Part shown: positions 38,257 to 46,226 of the stretch, one piece after another
Position numbering within the stretch: the first letter of the stretch is position 1
Layout of the letters: each line of letters begins with the position of its first letter
DNA from: Pedobacter schmidteae
GTDB lineage: Bacteria; Bacteroidota; Bacteroidia; Sphingobacteriales; Sphingobacteriaceae
Length of the DNA stretch: 64,000 nucleotides
Reading direction: 5' to 3'
Assembly: GCF_900564155.1 (NCBI RefSeq)
Contig: NZ_LS999839.1
Coordinates: 2,415,097 to 2,479,096, forward strand
Notes under the pieces: generated by a model
Told to the model about the DNA's origin: nothing
The model's database searches: none
What the model saw: only the letters and a program-made list of their open reading frames with translations
Translations under genes and position numbers: made by a program

Positions 38257-38775
38257 ATGACAACTGAAAACAACACCATCGAAACACTTTCTGCACCCTC
38301 ATTTGTTTCTGCTACAGATCTTTTAAATAGCTGGCTGGGACATCGCCGGTTGACCAGACGCGTTATAGAAGCTTTTCCGGAAGATAAAATATTTAGCTTT
38401 AGCATTGGCGGCATGCGCACATTTGCCGATATGGTAAAGGAACTTTTGGACATCGCAGGACCGGGTATAAAAGGGATTGTAACTGACGAATGGCCAGTAG
38501 CGGGATTCGACAATCATTCGGCCAAAGATGTGGCAGCTACAAAAGCTGATTTGCTTAAACTTTGGGATGAAGCTACCGAAGAAATCAAAACCTATTGGCC
38601 TCAGATTACCGAAGCCCGGTTTCAGGAAAATACAGTAGTATTCGGCATGTACGAAGGGCAAGTATTCTCGAGCATCCTTTACTTTATTGATAACGAAATT
38701 CACCATCGCGCTCAAGGCACCGTATATCTGCGTAGTCTAGGTGTTGAACCGCCAGCATTCTGGAACAGAGATTAG
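38257..38775 (+). CDS. DinB-family four-helix-bundle protein
   Basis: This 172-residue protein starts from the ATG at 38257; an open frame reaches 38218 but gives an unlikely basic leader. It shows the DinB pattern: an early helix with a histidine (SWLGHRRLTRRVIEAF) and a late IHHRAQGTVYLRSLG helix whose histidines would bind a metal. DinB-fold proteins include thiol-dependent transferases and many of unknown role; this one has no further hint. It is a single gene, flanked on the right by a long palindromic element. Confidence 0.88.
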   Translation: MTTENNTIETLSAPSFVSATDLLNSWLGHRRLTRRVIEAFPEDKIFSFSIGGMRTFADMVKELLDIAGPGIKGIVTDEWPVAGFDNHSAKDVAATKADLLKLWDEATEEIKTYWPQITEARFQENTVVFGMYEGQVFSSILYFIDNEIHHRAQGTVYLRSLGVEPPAFWNRD

Positions 38776-38838
38776 AAATATCAGATGAAGTAACGATTGA
38801 TCTCATTGTTAATCTTGCCTTGCCTGAGTTCGGAGTGA

Positions 38839-38914
38839 CAGCGCCATGAGAGCGCCATGACAGCGCGGTGAGTCCGCCTTTTCTCTACAAAAAGGCGGAC
38901 TCACCGCGCTGTCA
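38839..38914. repeat. REP-like element: 11-base tandem repeats leading into a 25-bp perfect palindrome
   Basis: Three degenerate 11-base units (CAGCGCCATGA, GAGCGCCATGA, CAGCGCGGTGA) fill 38839-38871. The last one is the start of a perfect 25-bp inverted repeat, 38858-38882 with 38890-38914, around a 7-base loop. The stem is GC-rich, in contrast with the AT-rich surroundings. It lies in the 325-base gap between the DinB gene and the HicB-like gene. Confidence 0.75.
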
Positions 38915-38948
38915 CTACTTTCTCAAGGCGAACTCATGTTATCGCCAG

Positions 38949-39089
38949 CTACAGGCAGTTATGCGCTTGCTTATCGGGCCCTTTATCGTCCTTAGCTTTG
39001 TTTTTTGAAATATTTAGCGCTCGTCTCAAACTAGACTTGACACTTTCCTGAGATACATCCAGGTGTTCAAAAATTTCCTGCCTGTTCAT
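38949..39089 (-). CDS. Possible 46-residue helix-turn-helix peptide (doubtful)
   Basis: A short ORF reads MNRQEIFEHLDVSQESVKSS and on through LRRALNISKNKAKDD to a stop at 38949. The first 28 residues look like a helix-turn-helix, and the rest is charged. It starts 11 bases from the divergent HicB-like gene, a spacing that would suit a small regulatory pair. It may equally be the remnant of a larger transposon or phage regulator, since it lies beside a palindromic repeat. I cannot name a family. Confidence 0.3.
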   Translation of the reverse strand: MNRQEIFEHLDVSQESVKSSLRRALNISKNKAKDDKGPDKQAHNCL

Positions 39090-39100
39090 GTATTGAAAAG

Positions 39101-39286
39101 ATGAAGCAGTCAAAAATTATCATGGTTCTACTAAAAGAAGAAAAGGGATTTAGTGCGCAAATTACTACTAGACATCATTTCATAGCAACAGAAGGAGATG
39201 ATCTTGATGATTTAGTAGGTAATATTAACAAAGCCGTTAATCTAGCTTTGGAGAAAGAGGTTGAGGCAGCAGCCTTGAAGATATAA
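39101..39286 (+). CDS. Orphan HicB-like small protein
   Basis: This 61-residue protein has the pattern of the partial RNase-H-like fold of HicB antitoxins: KIIMVLLKEEKGFSAQI, then FIATEGDDLDDLVGNINKAVNLALEKE. No HicA toxin gene is seen on either side. HicB-like orphans of this size are common in Bacteroidota. The start is the ATG at 39101. A strong bidirectional terminator follows 5 bases after the stop. It could be a solitary antitoxin, a regulator, or what remains of a toxin-antitoxin pair. Confidence 0.6.
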   Translation: MKQSKIIMVLLKEEKGFSAQITTRHHFIATEGDDLDDLVGNINKAVNLALEKEVEAAALKI

Positions 39287-39290
39287 ATAT

Positions 39291-39319
39291 AAAAGGCCCT
39301 TATTGAATAAGGGCCTTTT
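39291..39319. terminator. Bidirectional terminator
   Basis: AAAAGGCCCTTAT pairs perfectly with ATAAGGGCCTTTT around a 3-base loop, giving A- and T-runs on both sides. It serves the HicB-like gene (plus) and the lipoprotein gene 39334-39747 (minus). Confidence 0.9.
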
Positions 39320-39333
39320 ATATTTTGAAGCAA

Positions 39334-39747
39334 TTAGTCGATTATTTCTGAATCAACCAGTACAATTTTAATTCTAATTGGTCCTCCCGGCGGGTTGTTA
39401 ATTACCCGGCCATTTACATCTTCGATATATACATCCACATATCCAGGTTCAGATGTGTAGTTATAAGATAAACCATCCACTACGTTTGGTAACGCATCGA
39501 ATACTCTCTTTTGTGCGTCAAAAGCTAAAGATACAATCACTCCGCCTGATTGGTTGAAGTTTTCATCATTTTCGCCTACATTAATAGTAGTCCGATAGGT
39601 TAATCCGCCATTTGTGGTTTTCCAGGCATTGGCTGGGATATCATATAGAATTGTTCTTGGGAATATTTGAGGAGTAATGGTCTCTTTCTTGCACGAAACC
39701 AGGCCTAGCGTGACCGTGCAAATTAATAATAGTATAACCTTTTTCAT
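39334..39747 (-). CDS. Small lipoprotein of unknown function
   Basis: This 137-residue lipoprotein has the lipobox LGLVSC followed by KKETITPQIFPRT. The mature part is beta-rich: RTILYDIPANAWKTT, then a central GGVIVSLAFDAQKRVFDALP segment and a C-terminal VDVYIEDVNGRVINNPPGGP hairpin. I know similar unnamed proteins in Bacteroidota but no function. It is a single-gene unit with a recognisable promoter at 39776-39805 and a shared terminator. Confidence 0.82.
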   Translation of the reverse strand: MKKVILLLICTVTLGLVSCKKETITPQIFPRTILYDIPANAWKTTNGGLTYRTTINVGENDENFNQSGGVIVSLAFDAQKRVFDALPNVVDGLSYNYTSEPGYVDVYIEDVNGRVINNPPGGPIRIKIVLVDSEIID

Positions 39748-39775
39748 GTATTTGTGTGTTTTGAATTTCTTGTAG

Positions 39776-39805
39776 CAAATTTATTGCCACAATATTCTGC
39801 ACAAA
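39776..39805 (-). promoter_or_regulatory. Bacteroidota-type promoter for the lipoprotein gene 39334-39747
   Basis: On the minus strand a -33 TTTG (39802-39805) and a -7 TAAATTTG (39776-39783) are 18 bases apart, against the usual 19-21. The -7 box is an exact match to TAnnTTTG. Transcription would begin about 20 bases before the ATG. Confidence 0.6.
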
Positions 39806-39862
39806 GCCTTCGTCTATATTGTAATTAAAATATTATACAGAATTTTATTCCTAATGTGAGGT

Positions 39863-41110
39863 TTACACCAAATATTCAAACAAAGTTTGATCATTATTCA
39901 GTTCAATAATTTCAAACTTAAATTCTTTCATTCTTTGTACCAAAGAGTCGTAATCAGCTTTATTGGCCAGTTCAATACCCACTAAAGCCGGACCGTTTTC
40001 TTTATTTGTTTTTTTGATGAACTCAAAACGGGTAATATCATCATGGGGGCCTAAAACATTATTTACAAATAATTTTAATGCACCCGGCCGTTGCGGAAAG
40101 CGGACAATAAAGTAGTGTTTTAAACCTTCGTACAACAAAGATTTTTCTTTGATCTCCTGCATGCGTTCGATGTCATTGTTGCCACCGCTAATTACGCAAA
40201 CTACCTTTTTACCTTTTATTTTATCGCGGTAAGCATCCAATACGGCTACAGATAAGGCACCCGCAGGTTCTACCACAATGGCATCCTCGTTGTATAGTTT
40301 TAAGATCGTAGTGCAAACCTTACCTTCGGCAACCAGCAAAACATCATCCAATACATTTGTACAGATATCGTAAGTAAGCTTGCCCACGCATTTTACGGCG
40401 GCGCCATCAACAAAGCGGTTGATGTCTGTTAAAGTTACCGGGCCGCCATGCTCAAATGCTTTTAGCATGGATGGGGCACCTTCAGGCTCAACTCCGGCTA
40501 ATAAAATGCCCGGTTTTTTGCCTTTTAAATAGTGCCCGGCACCTGCCGACAGACCACCGCCACCAACCGGCATAATCACTACTTCTACTTCAGGCAAGTC
40601 TTCCAGTATTTCTACACCTACAGTTCCTTGGCCCTCAATAATGCTGTAATTGTCAAAAGGAGGGATAAAAGTCATGTTGTGCTGCTGGGTATAAGCCAGG
40701 GCCTCTTTCAGGCAATCATCAAAAGTATCACCAACCAAAACCAGCTCTACACTGCCGTTGCCAAACATTTCTGTTTGTTTTACCTTTTGCTTGGGCGTAA
40801 TTTCGGGCATAAAGATAACGCCTTTGGTGCCCAGTTTATCGCAGGAAAAAGCAACGCCTTGAGCATGGTTACCTGCACTGGCGCAGACAATTCCTCTGCT
40901 CAGTTCGTCGGCGCTTAGCTGACTGATCATATTGTAAGCACCACGCAGTTTATAAGAGCGCACTACCTGTAAATCTTCGCGTTTCAGGTAAATTTCGCAG
41001 TCGTAGGCTGCGGATAATTTCGGATTGTATATGAGCGGCGTATGTTTCACAACATTTGCCAGGCGCAAAGATGCGGCCTCAGAGTTCAGTTTATGATTAA
41101 GTTCAGTCAT
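39863..41110 (-). CDS. ilvA: Threonine ammonia-lyase (threonine dehydratase)
   Basis: This 415-residue PLP enzyme converts threonine to 2-oxobutyrate, the entry to isoleucine synthesis. The PLP lysine is Lys54 in VVRSYKLRGAYN. The glycine loop is seen in MPVGGGGLSAG and the substrate loop in CASAGNHAQG. The C-terminal part from about 325 is a single ACT-like regulatory unit (YFIVRFPQRPGALKLFVNNV). This is the shorter, one-regulatory-unit form rather than the 500-residue enterobacterial form. It is the last gene of the ilv-leu operon, set off from leuB by a 132-base spacer with a palindrome and its own -7 box. Confidence 0.96.
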   Translation of the reverse strand: MTELNHKLNSEAASLRLANVVKHTPLIYNPKLSAAYDCEIYLKREDLQVVRSYKLRGAYNMISQLSADELSRGIVCASAGNHAQGVAFSCDKLGTKGVIFMPEITPKQKVKQTEMFGNGSVELVLVGDTFDDCLKEALAYTQQHNMTFIPPFDNYSIIEGQGTVGVEILEDLPEVEVVIMPVGGGGLSAGAGHYLKGKKPGILLAGVEPEGAPSMLKAFEHGGPVTLTDINRFVDGAAVKCVGKLTYDICTNVLDDVLLVAEGKVCTTILKLYNEDAIVVEPAGALSVAVLDAYRDKIKGKKVVCVISGGNNDIERMQEIKEKSLLYEGLKHYFIVRFPQRPGALKLFVNNVLGPHDDITRFEFIKKTNKENGPALVGIELANKADYDSLVQRMKEFKFEIIELNNDQTLFEYLV

Positions 41111-41124
41111 TTTATGAAAAATAA

Positions 41125-41209
41125 AACAGGCTGTATCATGTTTTATAGTTGTTGAGAGATTCTGAAATGAATTCAGAATGACGCGCCCCTATTGATGATA
41201 CAGCCTGTT
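41125..41209 (-). terminator. Palindrome with T-run between leuB and ilvA, with an inserted repeat in the loop
   Basis: A perfect 15-bp inverted repeat (41125-41139 with 41195-41209), followed on the minus strand by TTTTATTTTT, lies just before the ilvA start. The loop contains a copy of the dispersed element at 41154-41183, itself a hairpin. It may end the leuB transcript partly or attenuate entry into ilvA. Confidence 0.6.
41154..41183. repeat. Dispersed palindromic element, copy A
   Basis: It reads GAGAGATTCTGAA, ATGA, TTCAGAATGACG. ATTCTGAA pairs with TTCAGAAT. It matches the copies at 43943, 44669 and 56764, and the well-known GTCATNCTGA...GAGATC type of intergenic repeat of many bacteria. 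Confidence 0.7.
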
Positions 41210-41233
41210 AATTGTATTCCCTAAAGGGTTATA

Positions 41234-41241
41234 CAAAGGTA
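41234..41241 (-). promoter_or_regulatory. Candidate internal -7 promoter box for ilvA
   Basis: TACCTTTG on the minus strand is an exact TAnnTTTG match and lies directly after the leuB stop. An ATTG stands 20 bases upstream in place of the -33 TTTG. It would give ilvA its own transcript, with the palindrome 41125-41209 in its leader. Confidence 0.4.
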
Positions 41242-41242
41242 C

Positions 41243-42301
41243 TTATATGTTTTTAGCCAACCAATCGCCTACTTCGCTTGTTTTGTAAGCTTTGTTTTTA
41301 CCAGCTAAGTCTTCAGTTACGATACCTTCTGCTAGTGATTTATTTACCACAGCTCTGATCAGTTCTGCTTCTTCTTTTAATCCGAAAGCATCTTCAAACA
41401 TCATAGCGGCGGATAATACGGTAGCCAAAGGATTAGCAATGTCTTTACCTGCAGCTTGTGGGTAAGAACCGTGGATTGGTTCGAATAATGAAGTATGCAC
41501 ACCGATAGATGCAGATGGCATTAATCCCATTGAACCCGAAATTACAGAAGCTTCATCAGTTAAAATATCGCCAAATAAGTTTTCGGTAATCAATACATCG
41601 TATGAGCTTGGCCATTGTACCAAACGCATGGCAACCGCATCAACAAATTCATAACTCACTTCTACTTCAGGATAATCTTTTTCCATATCCTGTACGGTTT
41701 CTCTCCACAAACGTGAAGATTCCAATACATTGGCTTTATCTACACAGCAAAGTTTTTTACTACGGGTCATGGCCATTTCAAAGCCCAGTTTGGCCAAACG
41801 CTGAATCTCGGCACGGGTATAGGTACAGGTATCAAATGCCGTGTTGCCATCATCCTTACGACCTCTTTCGCCGAAATATATGCCGCCTGTTAATTCGCGC
41901 AGAATGATCAGGTCGGTACCTTCAATACGCTCTCTTTTTAATGGGGAATTGTCAATTAATGAAGGGAAAGTAAAGGTTGGACGCACGTTTGCGAACAAGC
42001 CTAATTTCTGACGCATTTTCAATAAGCCTTGCTCCGGGCGAACCGTTGCTTTAGGGTCGTTGTCAAAACGTGGGTGACCAATTGCACCAAACAATACGGC
42101 ATCAGCTGCCATACAAATTTCATGGGTAGCATCTGGGTAAGGTTCGCCAACAGCGTCAATTGCTGCAGCACCGGTAATGCCTGAAGTCCAGATAATTTCG
42201 TGGTTAAATTTTTGTGCTACTGCGTTAGATACTTTAACAGCCTGGTCAATAACCTCCGGGCCAATGCCATCTCCTGCCAGTAGGGCAATATTAAGTTTCA
42301 T
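41243..42301 (-). CDS. leuB: 3-isopropylmalate dehydrogenase
   Basis: This 352-residue enzyme oxidises and decarboxylates (2R,3S)-3-isopropylmalate with NAD, step three of leucine synthesis. The family signs are present: an N-terminal IALLAGDGIGPEV, the AVLFGAIGHPRFDN loop, the substrate arginines in LRELTGGIYFGER, a late DVLITENLFGDILTDEASVISGS metal/NAD segment (in two parts) and the adenine loop LFEPIHGSYPQAAGKDIANP. Full length for LeuB. It lies 98 bases after the second synthase gene in the operon. Confidence 0.97.
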   Translation of the reverse strand: MKLNIALLAGDGIGPEVIDQAVKVSNAVAQKFNHEIIWTSGITGAAAIDAVGEPYPDATHEICMAADAVLFGAIGHPRFDNDPKATVRPEQGLLKMRQKLGLFANVRPTFTFPSLIDNSPLKRERIEGTDLIILRELTGGIYFGERGRKDDGNTAFDTCTYTRAEIQRLAKLGFEMAMTRSKKLCCVDKANVLESSRLWRETVQDMEKDYPEVEVSYEFVDAVAMRLVQWPSSYDVLITENLFGDILTDEASVISGSMGLMPSASIGVHTSLFEPIHGSYPQAAGKDIANPLATVLSAAMMFEDAFGLKEEAELIRAVVNKSLAEGIVTEDLAGKNKAYKTSEVGDWLAKNI

Positions 42302-42399
42302 ATATTCTGTAATTGTGGTTTAAGTACTTGTTTTATTGGGTTTTTAAATATTTATCTGCACATTGTTAATAAGCGCTTACCTACCTTTCAGGCATTTGC

Positions 42400-43917
42400 C
42401 TAAATAATGTTCAGCATTTTTTGGGTGGCCTTTATCGCACAAACGGTCTGGTCGGAATCTAGCCCCCTGGTGATGAATATCTTCTGGTCGGTTTCCCAGG
42501 TAATGATGGTTTCACAAAGCGCGTCCGAGTTACTACCGGGTGCTATCCTTACGGCATAATCAATTAGCTTTGGCAGACTTCTCTTTTTCTTGGTGTAAAC
42601 CTTTGTCAATGCGTTCATAAAAGCATCAAACTGTCCGTCGCCCTGTGCATTCTCTTCAAACTTTTCTCCGTCAATTAAAACGGAAATGGTTGCCGAGGGG
42701 CGAAGGCCCATTGAATTCATCAATACATAGGACTGTACAACAACACGCTCTTCATATAAATTACTGTCCAGAACATCCGAAATGATATAAGGCAAATCCT
42801 CCTTGGTTACGGTTTCTTTTTTATCCCCAAGTTCAATCACCCTTTGGGTAACCTTTTTCAGGTCGGCATCATTTAATTTCAGTCCCAGCTCCTGCAGGTT
42901 TTTTTCAATATTGGCCTTGCCGGATGTTTTGCCCAGGGCATAACTCCGTTTTCTACCAAAACGCTCAGGAAGCAGGTCATTAAAGTACAGATTGTTTTTA
43001 TTGTCGCCGTCTGCATGGATACCCGCTGTTTGGGTAAACACATGATCGCCCACAATAGGCTTGTTGGAAGGAATTCTTACACCCGAAAAGGTCTCTACCA
43101 GCTTGCTTACCTTGTAAATAGAAGATTCTTTAATCTGCACTTCCACTTCGGGCGCAAAATCTTTAATTACTGCAACTGCACTGGCCATTGCCGCATTTCC
43201 GGCCCTTTCGCCCATACCATTTACGGTTAAATGTAAACCGCTGATTCCGGCTTTTACGGCCTCCAGCACATTTGCAGTGCCCAGGTCGTAATCATTATGT
43301 GCATGGAAGTCAAAATGAATGGTTGGATATTTTGATTTCAGCTCGGCAATAAACTTAAAGGTTTCGGTGGGTGTTAATACGCCCAGTGTATCGGGTAATA
43401 ATATCCTTTTTACCGGTTGAGTAGACAGGAAATCGAGAAATTGAAGCACATATTCGGGCGAGTTACGCATGCCGTTGCTCCAATCTTCCAAATAAACGTT
43501 AGTAGAAATGCCTTTAGAAGCGGCCAGATCTACCACATGCTTAATTTCGGCAAAATGTTGTTCTGGTGTTTTTTTCAGCTGATGGGTCAAATGGTTCAGT
43601 GAACCTTTGGTCAACAGATTCTGAACTTTAACCCCGGCATTAATCATCCAGTCAATAGAAACGCCATTGTCTACAAAAGACAGTACCTCAATACGGTCTG
43701 CATAACCATTGGTTTCGGCCCAGGTTAGAATGGACTTTACTGCCTGGAACTCTCCGTCGGATACCCGTGCGGAGGCAATTTCAACCCGGTCAACATGGAG
43801 TTCTTCCAATAATAACTGAGTTATGGTCAACTTTTCAGAGATGGAAAAAGACACGCCCGATGTTTGTTCACCATCGCGCAGTGTGGTATCCATAATCTCT
43901 ATTTTCCTTCTTTCCAT
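42400..43917 (-). CDS. Second 2-isopropylmalate synthase-like enzyme with regulatory domain (possibly citramalate synthase)
   Basis: This 505-residue DRE-TIM metallolyase has the N-terminal [17 protein letters not shown] and the metal site FDFHAHNDYDLGTANV. It also has a linker region and a C-terminal LeuA-type dimer domain (from about 390), the allosteric part that the LeuA at 46227 lacks. Acyl-CoA condensation with a 2-oxo acid is certain from the family. Which acid is not: 2-oxoisovalerate (leucine), pyruvate (citramalate, a second isoleucine route) or another. Bacteroidota often carry this paralogue inside the leu operon. It lies between leuD and leuB, with repeat copy B upstream. Confidence 0.85.
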   Translation of the reverse strand: MERRKIEIMDTTLRDGEQTSGVSFSISEKLTITQLLLEELHVDRVEIASARVSDGEFQAVKSILTWAETNGYADRIEVLSFVDNGVSIDWMINAGVKVQNLLTKGSLNHLTHQLKKTPEQHFAEIKHVVDLAASKGISTNVYLEDWSNGMRNSPEYVLQFLDFLSTQPVKRILLPDTLGVLTPTETFKFIAELKSKYPTIHFDFHAHNDYDLGTANVLEAVKAGISGLHLTVNGMGERAGNAAMASAVAVIKDFAPEVEVQIKESSIYKVSKLVETFSGVRIPSNKPIVGDHVFTQTAGIHADGDNKNNLYFNDLLPERFGRKRSYALGKTSGKANIEKNLQELGLKLNDADLKKVTQRVIELGDKKETVTKEDLPYIISDVLDSNLYEERVVVQSYVLMNSMGLRPSATISVLIDGEKFEENAQGDGQFDAFMNALTKVYTKKKRSLPKLIDYAVRIAPGSNSDALCETIITWETDQKIFITRGLDSDQTVCAIKATQKMLNII

Positions 43918-43942
43918 TTATGCGTTTTGCTTAAAGCTGTCA

Positions 43943-44008
43943 TCATCCCGGTAATCGGAGAGATCTCCTGGATTTGTATCACGAGACCTCCTGCTCCCCG
44001 GGATGACG
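43943..44008. repeat. Dispersed palindromic element, copy B
   Basis: TCATCCCGG at 43943-43951 pairs with CCGGGATGA at 43998-44006. The inner part holds GAGAGATCTCCTGG and the right end reads GGGATGACGG. It is in the 103-base spacer between leuD and the second synthase gene. Confidence 0.6.
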
Positions 44009-44020
44009 GCGATTGTATGA

Positions 44021-44617
44021 TTAAAGCGGAAGATGTTTTGCAAATTCCTGTATTTCTGGTTTGATGCTTTGCAGATAATCGATATCGTCAAAGCCGTTCA
44101 TCATGTTGTCTTTTTTGTAAGCACTGATATCGAACGATTCTTTTTCGCCGGTAGCCAGCAAAGTAATGCTTTGCTCTGGCAGGTTTACTTCCAGTTCTGT
44201 ATTCGGATCAGCAAAAACCGCAGTAAATATTTTTTCTGCAAATTCAGGACTTACCTGAACAGGTAGTACACCGATGTTTAAGCAGTTGTTTTTAAAAATA
44301 TCAGCGAAGAAGCTGGATACCACGCAACGGAAACCGTAATCGTACACCGCCCAGGCTGCATGCTCTCTGGACGATCCTGAACCGAAGTTCTTACCGCCAA
44401 CCAGTATTTTGCCTTTATAAACAGGATTGTTCAGTACAAAATCTGCTTTTGGCGTATTGTCGCCATTGTATCTCCAGTCGCGGAAAAGGTTATCGCCAAA
44501 GCCAACGCGCTCTGTAGCTTTCAAAAAGCGGGCAGGAATCAATTGGTCGGTATCTACATTTTCAATAGGAAGCGGAACCGCGGTGCTTCTTAAGGTATTA
44601 AATTTATCGTAAGCCAT
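44021..44617 (-). CDS. leuD: 3-isopropylmalate dehydratase small subunit
   Basis: This 198-residue small subunit (swivelling domain) of isopropylmalate isomerase works with LeuC to convert 2- to 3-isopropylmalate. The substrate loop is clear: LVGGKNFGSGSSREHAAWA. The N-terminal VDTDQLIPARFL strand and a C-terminal VNLPEQSITLL region are as usual. Full length. It follows leuC by 157 bases, a long gap for this pair, which holds repeat copy C. Confidence 0.97.
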   Translation of the reverse strand: MAYDKFNTLRSTAVPLPIENVDTDQLIPARFLKATERVGFGDNLFRDWRYNGDNTPKADFVLNNPVYKGKILVGGKNFGSGSSREHAAWAVYDYGFRCVVSSFFADIFKNNCLNIGVLPVQVSPEFAEKIFTAVFADPNTELEVNLPEQSITLLATGEKESFDISAYKKDNMMNGFDDIDYLQSIKPEIQEFAKHLPL

Positions 44618-44668
44618 TTTAATCTTTTTTTGTGTTCAGTAGTTTTTAAGTTGTTCTCTTTCTCTTGC

Positions 44669-44726
44669 GAGATCCTGAGCTAAATTTACTTCGTAGCTTT
44701 CCGCTGCGCTCCAGGTCAGGATGACG
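44669..44726. repeat. Dispersed palindromic element, copy C
   Basis: It begins GAGATCCTGAGC and ends CAGGTCAGGATGACG, with the inner part TTCGTAGC...GCTGCG. The ends match copies A and D. It sits between leuC and leuD, two genes usually a few bases apart, so it is probably an insertion. Confidence 0.7.
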
Positions 44727-44774
44727 ACAATTAAAATTTACGCTTAATATTCTCCAGCGTTCTCAACGCTCTCC

Positions 44775-46187
44775 TTAGACAAGGCTTTCGGCCTCAATTA
44801 AGGTTCTTGGATCGGTAACTACACCGGTAACAGCAGCAGCAGCAGCAACCAGCGGACTCGCCAGCATGGTTCTTGAACCAGGGCCCTGACGGCCTTCAAA
44901 GTTTCTGTTTGAAGTACTTACCGCATATTTCCCTGCCGGAATCTTGTCGTCGTTCATCGCTAAACAAGCCGAACAACCTGGCTGACGTAAAGTAAAGCCT
45001 GCTTCAGTTAAAATGTCCAGCAAACCTTCTTCCTTAATCTGGGCTTCAACAATATGCGAACCCGGAACCAGCCATACGGTTACATCGTCAGCTTTGTGTT
45101 TGCCTTTTACAATCGAAGTAAATGCCCTGAAATCTTCAATACGTCCGTTGGTACAGCTACCCACAAACACGAAATCTACTTTTTTGCCAATCATATGGTC
45201 GCCTTCGGTAAAGCCCATATAGTTCAGCGATTTTGCATATGTTGCAGCGCCGCCTTCTACTTGCTCAGCATCAGGAATATCCTGAGAAATACCGATGCCC
45301 ATTCCCGGGTTAGTACCATAAGTAATCATAGGCTCGATGCTTGCACCGTCAAAGGTCAGCTCTTTATCAAAAACAGCGTCAGCATCAGTTTTTAAGGTTT
45401 TGTAATAAGCCAATGCTTTGTCCCATGCTTCACCTTTAGGGCTAAACTCGCGATCTTTTACATAATTGATAGTGGTTTCGTCAGGGGCAATCATACCGCC
45501 GCGGGCACCCATTTCAATACTCAGATTACAAACCGTCATACGACCCTCCATGGTCATGTTTTCAAAAACATCACCGGCATATTCTACAAAATATCCTGTA
45601 GCACCAGAAGTAGTAAGCTTAGATATGATAAATAAAGCCACATCTTTAGGAGTAACACCCAGGCCTAATTTGCCATTTACATTGATGCGCATTTTTTTAG
45701 GCTTCGGCTGCATAATACATTGCGTAGAAAGTACCATTTCTACCTCAGAAGTACCAATACCAAAAGCGATGGCACCAAAAGCACCGTGGGTAGAGGTATG
45801 CGAATCACCGCAAACAATAGTAGCACCCGGTTGGGTAATGCCATACTCAGGACCAACCACGTGAACAATACCGTTTTTTTGGTGACCTAAACCCCAGTGG
45901 CTAATGCCGTATTCATTGGAGTTAGATTCCAGTGCTTTTAACTGGTTGGCCGATAGTGGATCGGCAACTGGTAAATGCTGGTTAATGGTAGGGGTGTTAT
46001 GGTCGGCAGTTGCAAAAGTGCGCTCCGGATACAATACTTTTATACCTCTGCTTTTTAAACCTAAAAAGGCAACAGGGCTGGTTACTTCGTGGATAAGATG
46101 GCGATCGATAAAAAGCACATCCGGGCCACCTTCTATTTTACGTACTACGTGAGTGTCCCACACCTTATCAAATAATGTCTTGCTCAT
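44775..46187 (-). CDS. leuC: 3-isopropylmalate dehydratase large subunit
   Basis: This 470-residue aconitase-family subunit carries the [4Fe-4S] cluster. Cluster cysteines are visible in [14 protein letters not shown] and in [13 protein letters not shown]. The N-terminus has [14 protein letters not shown] and the [20 protein letters not shown] segment of the active site. Length is normal for bacterial LeuC. It lies 39 bases after leuA. Its partner LeuD is encoded downstream after a repeat insertion. Confidence 0.97.
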   Translation of the reverse strand: MSKTLFDKVWDTHVVRKIEGGPDVLFIDRHLIHEVTSPVAFLGLKSRGIKVLYPERTFATADHNTPTINQHLPVADPLSANQLKALESNSNEYGISHWGLGHQKNGIVHVVGPEYGITQPGATIVCGDSHTSTHGAFGAIAFGIGTSEVEMVLSTQCIMQPKPKKMRINVNGKLGLGVTPKDVALFIISKLTTSGATGYFVEYAGDVFENMTMEGRMTVCNLSIEMGARGGMIAPDETTINYVKDREFSPKGEAWDKALAYYKTLKTDADAVFDKELTFDGASIEPMITYGTNPGMGIGISQDIPDAEQVEGGAATYAKSLNYMGFTEGDHMIGKKVDFVFVGSCTNGRIEDFRAFTSIVKGKHKADDVTVWLVPGSHIVEAQIKEEGLLDILTEAGFTLRQPGCSACLAMNDDKIPAGKYAVSTSNRNFEGRQGPGSRTMLASPLVAAAAAVTGVVTDPRTLIEAESLV

Positions 46188-46226
46188 TTTTTTATTTATT
46201 ATAAATTCATTTATATAAAAGATGGA

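Noticed and set aside
40532..40918. 128-codon plus-strand frame inside ilvA
   Set aside because: It is a shadow of a highly conserved enzyme gene.
45466..45864. 132-codon plus-strand frame inside leuC
   Set aside because: It is a shadow of leuC; no start context or known motif.
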